The notes under the pieces: generated by a model
What the model was told of the DNA's origin: nothing
Database searches by the model: none
Seen by the model: the letters and a program-made list of their open reading frames with translations, nothing else
Part shown: in pieces, positions 6,243 to 12,466 of the stretch
How positions within the stretch are numbered: the stretch's first letter is position 1
Layout of the letters: each line of letters begins with the position of its first letter
Made by a program: the position numbers and the translations under genes
Assembly (NCBI GenBank): GCA_041584755.1
Contig: JBFHDK010000082.1
Location: 1 to 12,466, forward strand
Direction: 5' to 3'
Length of the DNA stretch: 12,466 nt
Source of the DNA: HB2-32-21 sp003448675
Lineage (GTDB): Bacteria; Pseudomonadota; Gammaproteobacteria; Pseudomonadales; Porticoccaceae

Positions 6243-8123
6243 TCAATCCGCCCGTAGTTGTCCAGCAGTGCGGACCTGGTTGCCACTGAACTGGGCCCAG
6301 GGCTGAACTCGCCGGATGGTATTGTCCGACGCCAGCGTCAAGGTGCCAGTGTGCCCGTAGAGCTGCATTTGTGGTGAAGCCTGCATCAAGCCCAGTCGCT
6401 GGAACAACTGATAGGCATCAATACCCAGTGCGTAGAGGTGGCGATAAGTATCTCGTAGCGTCTCGTCCGGTAACAAGTGACTGTCGACCATGCCGGGCAG
6501 GGTCCAGGGCATGGCGCTAAAACGTATCCCTTGTAAGTCCTGGTTAAGATAAGTGGGCCCGCTGTTGGCATAAATGTGCGAGGTAGCGTAAACGGGTAAG
6601 TCGTGGGCGTAGAAAAAGTCCAGTGTCGGTTTAATGGAGCGTCCCTGGGCTGGCAGGGCAACTAGAAAGATCATGTCGATATCGTGGCGACGCCGGGGTT
6701 TAGACTCAATGTTCTTTCCCAGTGTGCGCTGTATTTTCTGCGCCCGTTGGGCGCTTTCGTCAAGCAACATGCCGGGCTTGATAAGCTTGGTGAAGTCGGT
6801 CTGACTGAGCGAATAAGGTGGTGTACTGACCAGTGTGCCGCCAAGGCGGAGCCAGTGTTCGGCAAAGGCGGTCCGCGCCCGTTCACCCCAGCCGGTGTCC
6901 GGGGTCATGACATAAGCGGCGCGGCGTCCTTCCAGCCAGGCGCGCTCGGCGACCTGTTTGGTTTCGTCGGCGATGGATAGGCCAAACTGAAACAGGTTGG
7001 CTGGCCTGGGGCTTACCGATGGGGTTGTATCACCGTTTTCAGCTTCGTCCAGATAATTGAGGCCGATAACCGGTACTGGCAGGTCTGGTAATGCTTGCAG
7101 CTCAGCGAGGTTTTCCTTGCGCAAGGGACCTATTGTCACCCGGGCGCCCTTGGCGACAGCCTGTTGGTAGAGATCGGGAGTGCTCCCAGAGGTGGTGTCA
7201 TAGATTTTAATCAGCGGTGTTCCACCGCCCTTGCCCAGGCTGTCATAGTAGGCAGCAAGAAAGCCATCGCGAATTACCCTGCCCGCCTCGCCGTAATTAC
7301 CGGTCAGGGGTAACAACAATGCAACCTGAGTGGGCGAGACAGGGTCGCCGCTAGTGATGATATCCAGATTAGCCGGTGGGTGAACACTGGCGGGGTGGGT
7401 CGACCAGCGTTGCCGCCACTGAGCGATCTGGTTCTGTTGCTGGGTGATATCGCCCAGGCCACGGGCGGCAAGGGCGAGTTGATACCAGCCCTGCATATCC
7501 ATTCCCTGTGTGTTCGCGCTTTGGGCTTGCAGGGTGGCGCTGGGTGCGTGATTGAGAATATTCCAGATCTTGTCGTGAATGCCCTTGATGTAGTTGGAGT
7601 CGCTCGAGAGCCGGGACAGTGTCACATATTCCTTGATCGCCGCGCGGTCTTCTCCGAGTAGCGAAAATAGATCGCCGCGCTGGCGACGCAGGTCGCTGTG
7701 GAGGTCAGCGGGCAAGGTCGCCAGGATGGATTCCAGCTTTGACGCCGTGAGCAGATCCCGGGCCTGGAAGTGTTTGTGTTGCGCCAGTAAGGAAGGTGCG
7801 TAAAGGCTCGTATACTGGCCCAGCGCCTCGCCAGAGAGTTGCGTGGCATCCACTGCTTTTAGTGTTTCCCATACCTTATCGGACTGCCCGAGAGTCCGAT
7901 AGTAGGCAGCGCCTTCAAGCAGGTGGCGCGCTCGTTCGGCACCAGTACTGGCCCTGGCTGCCAGTACGGCTTGTTCAGCCTTTTGCTGCAACGAAGGTTC
8001 ACTGGTGTATGCTTGTGGTGCCGGTTCGCCTGTGCCCTGGCAGGCCATCAGGGACACAATTGACAACAGTAAAGTGGTCAGGATAAGGGTGTTCGGCGCC
8101 TGGCCCGTGGTTTTTAACTTCAC
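6243..8123 (-). CDS. lpoA: LpoA-type lipoprotein activator of penicillin-binding protein 1A
   Basis: A 626-residue lipoprotein, slightly shorter than E. coli LpoA (678). LpoA is anchored in the outer membrane, reaches through the periplasm and stimulates the peptidoglycan synthase PBP1A. I place the start at GTG 8121-8123, giving MKLKTTGQAPNTLILTTLL and the lipobox SLMAC with Cys28. Gln follows the Cys, as for outer-membrane lipoproteins. The frame stays open to an ATG at 8198, but that adds 25 non-signal residues and overlaps rsmI. The N-terminal half (about 35-240) is helical, with TPR-like repeats (AAYYRTLGQSDKVWETL, QRGDLFSLLGEDRAAIKEY). From about 262 a type I periplasmic-binding-protein fold begins (QVALLLPLTGNYGEAGRVI) and runs to the C-terminus. 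It is divergent from rsmI and immediately upstream of yraN, the conserved arrangement. Confidence 0.9.
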   Translation of the reverse strand: MKLKTTGQAPNTLILTTLLLSIVSLMACQGTGEPAPQAYTSEPSLQQKAEQAVLAARASTGAERARHLLEGAAYYRTLGQSDKVWETLKAVDATQLSGEALGQYTSLYAPSLLAQHKHFQARDLLTASKLESILATLPADLHSDLRRQRGDLFSLLGEDRAAIKEYVTLSRLSSDSNYIKGIHDKIWNILNHAPSATLQAQSANTQGMDMQGWYQLALAARGLGDITQQQNQIAQWRQRWSTHPASVHPPANLDIITSGDPVSPTQVALLLPLTGNYGEAGRVIRDGFLAAYYDSLGKGGGTPLIKIYDTTSGSTPDLYQQAVAKGARVTIGPLRKENLAELQALPDLPVPVIGLNYLDEAENGDTTPSVSPRPANLFQFGLSIADETKQVAERAWLEGRRAAYVMTPDTGWGERARTAFAEHWLRLGGTLVSTPPYSLSQTDFTKLIKPGMLLDESAQRAQKIQRTLGKNIESKPRRRHDIDMIFLVALPAQGRSIKPTLDFFYAHDLPVYATSHIYANSGPTYLNQDLQGIRFSAMPWTLPGMVDSHLLPDETLRDTYRHLYALGIDAYQLFQRLGLMQASPQMQLYGHTGTLTLASDNTIRRVQPWAQFSGNQVRTAGQLRAD

Positions 8124-8145
8124 GTCATCGAGACTCTGTAATTCT

Positions 8146-8988
8146 ATGGCTGGAACACTGTATGTAGTGGCGACACCGATCGGTAACCTGCGGGACATGG
8201 TACCTCGCGCTTTGGAGATACTCCAGACGGTGGACCTGATCGCGGCGGAGGATACCCGCCGTAGTGGCCAGCTACTCAGGCATTTTAATATTTCCAGCCC
8301 CCTGATTTCTTATCATGATCACAGCGACGAAAGTAAGGTTCGCAAGGTGCTGGAGGCGCTGGCTCGCGACGAGCAGGTCGCGTTAATCAGCGATGCCGGG
8401 ACACCCCTGATTTCAGACCCCGGTTATCGCCTGGTTCGCGAAGCGCAGGCGATGGGGGCAATTGTCAGCCCGGTGCCAGGCGCCTGCGCGGCCATGGCAG
8501 CTCTGAGCGTTGCTGGTCTGGCCAGCGACCGATTCGTCTTTGAAGGATTTTTACCCGCCAAACAAAATCAGCGCCGCGCCGCGCTCGAAGCGCTGGACAG
8601 GGAGCCTCGCACGCTGATTTTTTACGAAGCACCCCACCGTATACAGGCGATGCTCAGTGATCTGTCCGAGGTGCTAGGTTCTGCGCGGGAAGTGGTGCTG
8701 GCGCGTGAGCTGACCAAGACCTATGAAACAGTAATCAAAACCAGCGTCGGCGCTTTGCTGGAGCGGGTGACTGAAGATACTGATCAGCAGCGGGGTGAGC
8801 TGGTGCTGGTGGTGCAGGGCTGCGCCGATTCCTCCGTCAGTGCCGACAGCCAGGAACAGACGCGTGTTCTGTCGATTTTGTTGGAGGACTTGTCGGTCAA
8901 GCAGGCGGCTAATCTGGCGGCTAAGATAACCGGCGGTTCCCGCAATCGGCTCTATCAGCAAGCCCTGCAAATGAAAAATGACGCCTAA
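8146..8988 (+). CDS. rsmI: 16S rRNA (cytidine-1402 2'-O)-methyltransferase RsmI
   Basis: A 280-residue SAM-dependent methyltransferase of the tetrapyrrole-methylase fold. It adds the 2'-O-methyl to C1402 in the 30S decoding centre and affects fidelity of start selection and decoding. The ATG at 8146-8148 gives the standard N-terminus MAGTLYVVATPIGNLRDM. Conserved blocks: AAEDTRRSGQLL (33-44), ALISDAGTPLISDPGYRLV (79-97), SPVPGACAAMAALSVAG (108-124), FEGFLPAK (132-139), FYEAPHRI (159-166) and REVVLARELTKTYE (181-194). A C-terminal segment (238-280) corresponds to the small helical HTH-like domain of longer family members. The upstream in-frame extension to 8005 lies inside lpoA and is not credible. 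The E. coli enzyme is 286 residues, so length agrees. Only about 22 nt separate its start from lpoA, so promoters must overlap coding sequence. Confidence 0.95.
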   Translation: MAGTLYVVATPIGNLRDMVPRALEILQTVDLIAAEDTRRSGQLLRHFNISSPLISYHDHSDESKVRKVLEALARDEQVALISDAGTPLISDPGYRLVREAQAMGAIVSPVPGACAAMAALSVAGLASDRFVFEGFLPAKQNQRRAALEALDREPRTLIFYEAPHRIQAMLSDLSEVLGSAREVVLARELTKTYETVIKTSVGALLERVTEDTDQQRGELVLVVQGCADSSVSADSQEQTRVLSILLEDLSVKQAANLAAKITGGSRNRLYQQALQMKNDA

Positions 8989-9010
8989 AGGGTGATTGGC
9001 CAGATTATGA

Positions 9011-9032
9011 ATGAACTCCTTAATGCGTTCAT
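9011..9032. terminator. weak hairpin between convergent rsmI and dehalogenase genes
   Basis: ATGAAC (9011-9016) pairs with GTTCAT (9027-9032) over a 10-nt loop, inside the 50-nt gap between the two stop codons (8988 and 9039). No T run follows, so function as an intrinsic terminator is doubtful. Confidence 0.2.
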
Positions 9033-9038
9033 CGTTGC

Positions 9039-9920
9039 TTAAACCAGAGTGTTCAACCAGTTGGCGATGGCCTGGCCGATTTCATCGGGCGAATCCTCCT
9101 GAATAAAGTGAGTTCCCGCGACAGTCACCTCTGTTTGCGCCGGCCAGGCGCGGCAAAACTCCCGTGGAGCGCCCCGCAAAATCGCGCCGGGCTCGGCGTT
9201 GATAAATAGCTTTGGTACCTGACTTTGACTTAACCACTCACTGTAGTTCTGGACGATGGTGACGACATCTTCCGGTTCACCGTCGATGGGAATTTGCCTT
9301 GGCCACGTCAGCGTCGGGCGACGGTCCTCGCCGGGATTGGTGAAAGGCGCCCGGTAGTGGGCCATTTCAGTGTCGCTTAGCTTACGCATAATGGCGCCGG
9401 GTAATACCTGTTCGATAAACACATTGTCTTCTAGCACCACTTTTTCGCCGGCGGGGGAGCGAAAGCCCTGAAACACGGGTTTTATCACCGTCGGCCACTC
9501 GTCCCAGGTGACGGGCCGCACCACCGCTTCCATATAGGCGATGCCTCTGACCGCCTCCCGGTGCCGGTTGGCCCAGTCAAAACCCAGGGCCGAGCCCCAG
9601 TCGTGGACTATCAGGGTGACATTCCGCTCAACACCCAGGGCTGCCAGGAGGGCGTCGAGAAACTCACGATGTTCGATAAACCGATAGCGTTGCGGCCCCG
9701 AGGGCACGAGTTTGTCGGAGTCGCCCATGCCGATTAGGTCGGGTGCAATACAGCGGCCTAATTGTTCACAGTAAGGTATGATATTACGCCACAGGTAGGA
9801 TGAGGTCGGGTTGCCGTGGAGGAAGACAATGGGGTCGCCTTTACCTTCGTCCACATAGCTCATGTTGTATCCGTTCACCGCCAGGCTTTTCTTTTTATAG
9901 GGCATGTTGTCTGCAGTCAT
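9039..9920 (-). CDS. haloalkane dehalogenase, HLD-II (LinB/DhaA-like)
   Basis: A 293-residue alpha/beta-hydrolase that matches haloalkane dehalogenases, which hydrolyse carbon-halogen bonds to an alcohol and halide. The start chosen is ATG 9918-9920, behind GGGAAAG with a 5-nt spacer; this gives the normal family length. An open extension to 10100 would overlap the thioesterase start. Catalytic features: oxyanion and halide-site Asn37 in HGNPTSSYLWR (35-45), nucleophile Asp107 and halide-site Trp108 in IVHDWGSALGFDWA (104-117), acid Glu131 in YMEAVVRPVTWDEWP (129-143), and base His271 in GTHFIQEDSPDEIG (269-282). The acid after strand 6 is characteristic of subfamily II, and all positions are one less than in LinB (38, 108, 109, 132, 272). 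It is divergent from the thioesterase gene across 160 nt. The true substrate is unknown; many marine homologues have unknown natural substrates. Confidence 0.9.
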   Translation of the reverse strand: MTADNMPYKKKSLAVNGYNMSYVDEGKGDPIVFLHGNPTSSYLWRNIIPYCEQLGRCIAPDLIGMGDSDKLVPSGPQRYRFIEHREFLDALLAALGVERNVTLIVHDWGSALGFDWANRHREAVRGIAYMEAVVRPVTWDEWPTVIKPVFQGFRSPAGEKVVLEDNVFIEQVLPGAIMRKLSDTEMAHYRAPFTNPGEDRRPTLTWPRQIPIDGEPEDVVTIVQNYSEWLSQSQVPKLFINAEPGAILRGAPREFCRAWPAQTEVTVAGTHFIQEDSPDEIGQAIANWLNTLV

Positions 9921-10080
9921 TACATCTTTCCCGATCTGGAATTTTTGTTTTGCCGCGTTGAAATCAGTTGGTTTCTTATCGGATCCGTCCTGCAAAGGTC
10001 TCCGAGATGGCCCTAAAAAAGACAATCCGCAAACCTGTTTTCTCGCCAGGTTAGTATAGCTAAGCACGGAAAAGTTGCTT

Positions 10081-10944
10081 ATGAAAATTGAAGAACTCAT
10101 CGCTCTGTTATCTCTTGAACGCCTTGAAGCGAATCTGTTTCGTGGCCAGAATCAGGATATCGGCTCGCCCAGTATCTTTGGCGGACAGGTGCTGGCCCAG
10201 GCCATGGCGGCGGCCAGCGCGACGGTGGACGGGCGTAGCGTTCACTCCCTGCACAGTTATTTTCTCCGCGCCGGAGATAAAGCCAAGCCCGTGGTATACG
10301 AGGTCGATCGGATTCGTGATGGCGGCACTTTTGCTACCCGCAGGGTGGTGGCGATTCAAAACGGCAAGGCGATATTTACCGCCGCGATTTCCTATCAGCT
10401 TGCCGAACAGGGTTTCAATCACCAGTGCGACGCGCCCGCGGCGCCACCACCAGAAACACTAGAATCGGATCAGGGCTATCGGGTATCCCTTGCTCACCTG
10501 TTGCCCGAGGATCAGCGGGAGTTTTTTGCCCGCGAGCGGCCAGTGGAATTGCGTCCTGTCGCCCCCGAGGCTTTTTATTCCGACAAAAGCGGGCCACCCG
10601 AGCAGATGCTTTGGATGCGCGCGGTCGGAAAAATGCCGGACGACCCCGACCTGCACCAGGCGGTACTGGCCTATGCCTCGGATTTTTATCTGATTGGTAC
10701 GTCGCTAAAACCCCATGGGGTCAAGTTTTTTACCGGCGAGGTGAGGTCGGCCAGTCTCGATCACTCCATGTGGTTTCATCGCCCTTTTCGCGTGGACGAT
10801 TGGCTGTTGTATGTGATGGACAGTCCTTCGGCATCACAAGCGCGTGGACTCAACTCGGGCAAGATTTTTAGCCGCGACGGCGCGCTGGTGGCCTCTTGCA
10901 TGCAGGAGGGCCTGATTCGTTCTGTAACGGACAAACCCGCATAA
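10081..10944 (+). CDS. tesB: acyl-CoA thioesterase II (TesB type)
   Basis: A 287-residue double-hotdog thioesterase that hydrolyses acyl-CoA to free acid and CoA in the cytoplasm; E. coli TesB is 286 residues. The start is ATG 10081 (MKIEELIALLSLERLE), with GGAAAAG upstream; an in-frame TTG at 10075 is less likely. The first hotdog holds FRGQNQDIGSPSIFGGQVLAQA (20-41), HSLHSYFLRAGD (55-66) and RDGGTFATRRVVAIQNGKAIF (79-99). The second holds YASDFYL (198-204), SASLDHSMWFHRPF (223-236) and SCMQEGLIR (272-280). The active-site residues of E. coli TesB correspond to Asp201, Ser225 (Thr228 in E. coli, a conservative change) and Gln275. It is divergent from the dehalogenase and ends at a strong terminator shared with the convergent lactonase gene. 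The physiological acyl-CoA is not known. Confidence 0.94.
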   Translation: MKIEELIALLSLERLEANLFRGQNQDIGSPSIFGGQVLAQAMAAASATVDGRSVHSLHSYFLRAGDKAKPVVYEVDRIRDGGTFATRRVVAIQNGKAIFTAAISYQLAEQGFNHQCDAPAAPPPETLESDQGYRVSLAHLLPEDQREFFARERPVELRPVAPEAFYSDKSGPPEQMLWMRAVGKMPDDPDLHQAVLAYASDFYLIGTSLKPHGVKFFTGEVRSASLDHSMWFHRPFRVDDWLLYVMDSPSASQARGLNSGKIFSRDGALVASCMQEGLIRSVTDKPA

Positions 10945-10973
10945 AAAAACCGGCGACAATGGCGCCGGTTTTT
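10945..10973. terminator. strong bidirectional rho-independent terminator
   Basis: A perfect 11-bp inverted repeat AAAAACCGGCG (10945-10955) / CGCCGGTTTTT (10963-10973) with a 7-nt loop ACAATGG starts 1 nt after the tesB stop. The GC-rich core is flanked by an A run on one side and a T run on the other, so it can terminate tesB on the plus strand and the convergent lactonase gene on the minus strand. Confidence 0.92.
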
Positions 10974-11006
10974 CAGGTCTTTGCTAAATCAGGCGATTGA
11001 TGCGGA

Positions 11007-11954
11007 TCAATAACCGCCGGAAGTTGAGAAGACCTTTTTCGGGTTGGCCACCATCATGGTGTCAATGTCCGCCTGGCTGACACCGGCAGCGGTCAACGCT
11101 GGGAGAACATCGCGGGGCACATGTTCGTAACACCAGTTAGGGGCGAATTTCTCAATGTATTCGCCATCGAAGAAATCCTGGAAGCTACAGGAGTCGTGGG
11201 AAATCACCATCTGTCCCGCATAGCCTTTTTCGCACAGGGTGGCGACGGTTTTAACCCGCTCGTCCGTGGGCAGGAAGGCCTCCAGGCCGAAGCGATCCAT
11301 GCCGATAAAGCAACCACTGGCAAGAATGCCTTCCAGGTAGTCGATGTCGGTGGAATCGCCCAGATGGCCGATCACCACGCGGCTCATATCCACACCGAAT
11401 TCCTTGAAGGTGCTGACCTGGTCCCTGGCCGAGGTGTTGGCGACAGTGGTGTGGGTGGAAATGGGCGTGCCGGTTTCCCGGTGGGCCAGGGCGGTGGCCT
11501 TCAACAGCTTTTTATTGAATTCGTCGACGCCGGTATGGTCGGTGGCGCATTTGATAATGCCCGCTTTGATGCCGGTGTCGAGAATTCCCTGGGTAATGTC
11601 CCGGATCATGTATTTGGACAGGTATTCGGCATCCCAGCCGTGCATCCAGGGTTCCTCGGTCCAGTAGAAGCCGGTGGGGCAAATGACGTTGACGCCGGTG
11701 GCCTCGGATACCGCCCGAATCGAATGAATATCCCGGCCCAGATTGATGGGGGTCAGGTCGACAATGGTCTTGACCCCGCGCTCCTTGGCGGCGTTCAGTG
11801 ACTGGACGGCTTTGGGGACCTCTTTTTCGATATCCACATAGTCGTCATAGTTGGAACGCATGTCCCAATCGGCAATGATGATGTGCTCATGCATCAGGCA
11901 CATGCCGATGTCCTCGACATCGATGCGTCCGAGTGCGGTTTCTACTTGTGGCAT
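11007..11954 (-). CDS. phosphotriesterase-like lactonase / phosphotriesterase family metallohydrolase
   Basis: A 315-residue TIM-barrel hydrolase of the amidohydrolase superfamily, the length of archaeal and bacterial phosphotriesterase-like lactonases. All binuclear metal ligands are in place: His22 and His24 in LMHEHI, the carboxylatable bridge Lys135 in GIIKCATD, His168 in ISTHTT, His197 in VIGHLGD and Asp254 in VISHDS. Their spacing is almost that of the Sulfolobus lactonase SsoPox (22, 24, 137, 170, 199, 256). Family members hydrolyse lactones (some acyl-homoserine lactones) and, promiscuously, organophosphates; the substrate here is unknown. The start is ATG 11952-11954, backed by a strong AAGGAG site. 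It is convergent with tesB and divergent from rnpB, with about 200 nt to the rnpB 5' end and no gene in that gap. Confidence 0.9.
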   Translation of the reverse strand: MPQVETALGRIDVEDIGMCLMHEHIIIADWDMRSNYDDYVDIEKEVPKAVQSLNAAKERGVKTIVDLTPINLGRDIHSIRAVSEATGVNVICPTGFYWTEEPWMHGWDAEYLSKYMIRDITQGILDTGIKAGIIKCATDHTGVDEFNKKLLKATALAHRETGTPISTHTTVANTSARDQVSTFKEFGVDMSRVVIGHLGDSTDIDYLEGILASGCFIGMDRFGLEAFLPTDERVKTVATLCEKGYAGQMVISHDSCSFQDFFDGEYIEKFAPNWCYEHVPRDVLPALTAAGVSQADIDTMMVANPKKVFSTSGGY

Positions 11955-11959
11955 GGGTA

Positions 11960-11965
11960 CTCCTT
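11960..11965 (-). promoter_or_regulatory. strong Shine-Dalgarno for the lactonase gene
   Basis: AAGGAG on the minus strand is 5 nt before the ATG at 11954, the best ribosome site in the window, and it settles the start. Confidence 0.8.
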
Positions 11966-12152
11966 CTTATCGTGAGTGATGGGTGTTGAAGTGGTTGATC
12001 TTTGTGTAGTTGGCGCCGGGGTGCTTTATTTTTTCAATGGTCGCTGTATCGGCCGAGCGGTCGATGGTAGTTGATTTTCCGGGGCCGGGAAAGCGGCCAG
12101 CAGTGATCCATTGATCGGGCAGGCCGCCTGTTTCATGGTAACCTTGGCGCCG

Positions 12153-12466
12153 GGAGTCGGCCGGACAGTCGCTATCGCGGGTGCTCGAATTTTCCGTAAT
12201 GGGAGTTCGGGGCCGCGATGGAGGAAAGTCCGGGCTCCGCAGGGCAGAGTGCCAGGTAACGCCTGGGGGGCGTGAGCCCACGGAAAGTGCCGCAGAAAAT
12301 ATACCGCCTAAGCAGTTCGCTGCCGGTAAGGGTGAAATGGTGCGGTAAGAGCGCACCGCGCAGCTGGCAACAGGTGTGGCAGGGTAAACCCCACTCGGAG
12401 CAAGACCAAATAGGAATCCCATGGTGCGGCCCGTACCGGATTCGGGTAGGTCGCTTGAGGTGTGTG
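12153..12466 (+). ncRNA. rnpB: RNase P RNA (type A), 3' end cut off by window edge
   Basis: The catalytic RNA of ribonuclease P, which removes 5' leaders from tRNA precursors. The 5' end is set near 12153 by aligning GACAGTCGC (12164-12172) with the E. coli 5' region. The P4/J3-4 core GAGGAAAGTCCGGGCTCC lies at 12221-12238. AGGGCAGAGTGCCAGGTAACG begins at 12241 (P7-P9 area), and GGTAAGGGTGAAATGGTGCGG begins at 12325. GCGCACCGC is at 12351-12359. The P15 internal loop, with the GGT that pairs to tRNA CCA, lies near 12383-12385, followed by CGGAGCAAGACCAAATAGG. P12 is a short hairpin with a TTCG loop (GCAG 12312-12315, CTGC 12320-12323). Compared with the 377-nt E. coli RNA about 75 nt are missing, including the GACTGTC strand that should pair with 12164-12170. 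A weak TTGATC (12111-12116) and CATGGT (12134-12139) pair, 17 nt apart, might be its promoter. Confidence 0.97.

Noticed and set aside
8005..8145. 47-residue N-terminal extension of RsmI
   Set aside because: It lies inside the lpoA signal-peptide region on the other strand, and RsmI proteins start at MAGTLYVVATPIGNL or equivalent.
9921..10100. 60-residue N-terminal extension of the haloalkane dehalogenase
   Set aside because: Known HLD-II enzymes start where the shorter form does; the extension would overlap the divergent tesB start and is not a signal peptide of usual form.
11121..11801. Open plus-strand frame of 226 codons, glycine and valine rich
   Set aside because: It is antisense to the lactonase gene, and its composition is that expected from reading a high-GC gene backwards.
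9039..11954. Mobile-element origin of the three-gene insert
   Set aside because: No transposase, integrase, tRNA attachment site or flanking direct repeat could be seen, so a specific mobile element is not claimed.
11967..12422. Open frame of 151 codons on the minus strand over the right end
   Set aside because: It lies antisense to the highly conserved RNase P RNA and its upstream region, has no recognisable protein motifs, and is explained by chance openness of high-GC sequence.

Overview
The window looks like the chromosome of a gammaproteobacterium, probably a free-living or marine type outside the Enterobacterales. The evidence is the conserved cell-envelope block rsmI / lpoA / yraN / dolP, an RNase P RNA of the standard type A bacterial form, and the high-GC coding style. 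The genus cannot be fixed from the sequence alone. No phage, transposon, CRISPR array, tRNA or rRNA gene was seen.

Layout, left to right. (1) The 3' end of a SnoaL/NTF2-like gene on the plus strand (1-428) faces a leftward run of seven genes. (2) Read in its own direction, from 8123 down to 482, that run is: lpoA (lipoprotein activator of PBP1A), yraN (UPF0102, nuclease-like fold), dolP (dual-BON outer-membrane lipoprotein), aacS (acetoacetyl-CoA synthetase), a periplasmic cyclophilin, a divergent CinA/PncC-like protein, and an MHS-type major facilitator transporter. Gaps are 3, 128, 63, 32, 40 and 118 nt, so there are probably several transcription units. Candidate promoter or operator sites lie before dolP, aacS and the transporter. 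(3) rsmI (16S rRNA 2'-O-methyltransferase) runs rightward, divergent from lpoA across about 22 nt. (4) Between rsmI and rnpB sit three hydrolase genes: a LinB-like haloalkane dehalogenase (minus), a TesB-type acyl-CoA thioesterase (plus) and a phosphotriesterase-like lactonase (minus). A very clear bidirectional terminator separates the last two. (5) rnpB starts near 12153 on the plus strand and runs off the right edge, missing roughly its last 75 nt.

Functional reading. The rsmI-lpoA-yraN-dolP block is housekeeping: peptidoglycan synthesis control, outer-membrane integrity and ribosome decoding fidelity. In E. coli and Pseudomonas a diaA/gmhA-like SIS gene lies between yraN and dolP, and here it is absent. 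aacS activates acetoacetate (from ketone bodies, leucine or polyhydroxybutyrate) to acetoacetyl-CoA. The three genes between rsmI and rnpB look like an accessory insertion, since in pseudomonads rsmI is followed closely by rnpB and the mraZ/dcw division cluster. Overall this is mostly an ordinary chromosomal region. The accessory hydrolase trio, the altered CinA-like protein and two perfect inverted repeats upstream of metabolic or transport genes are the points most worth checking.
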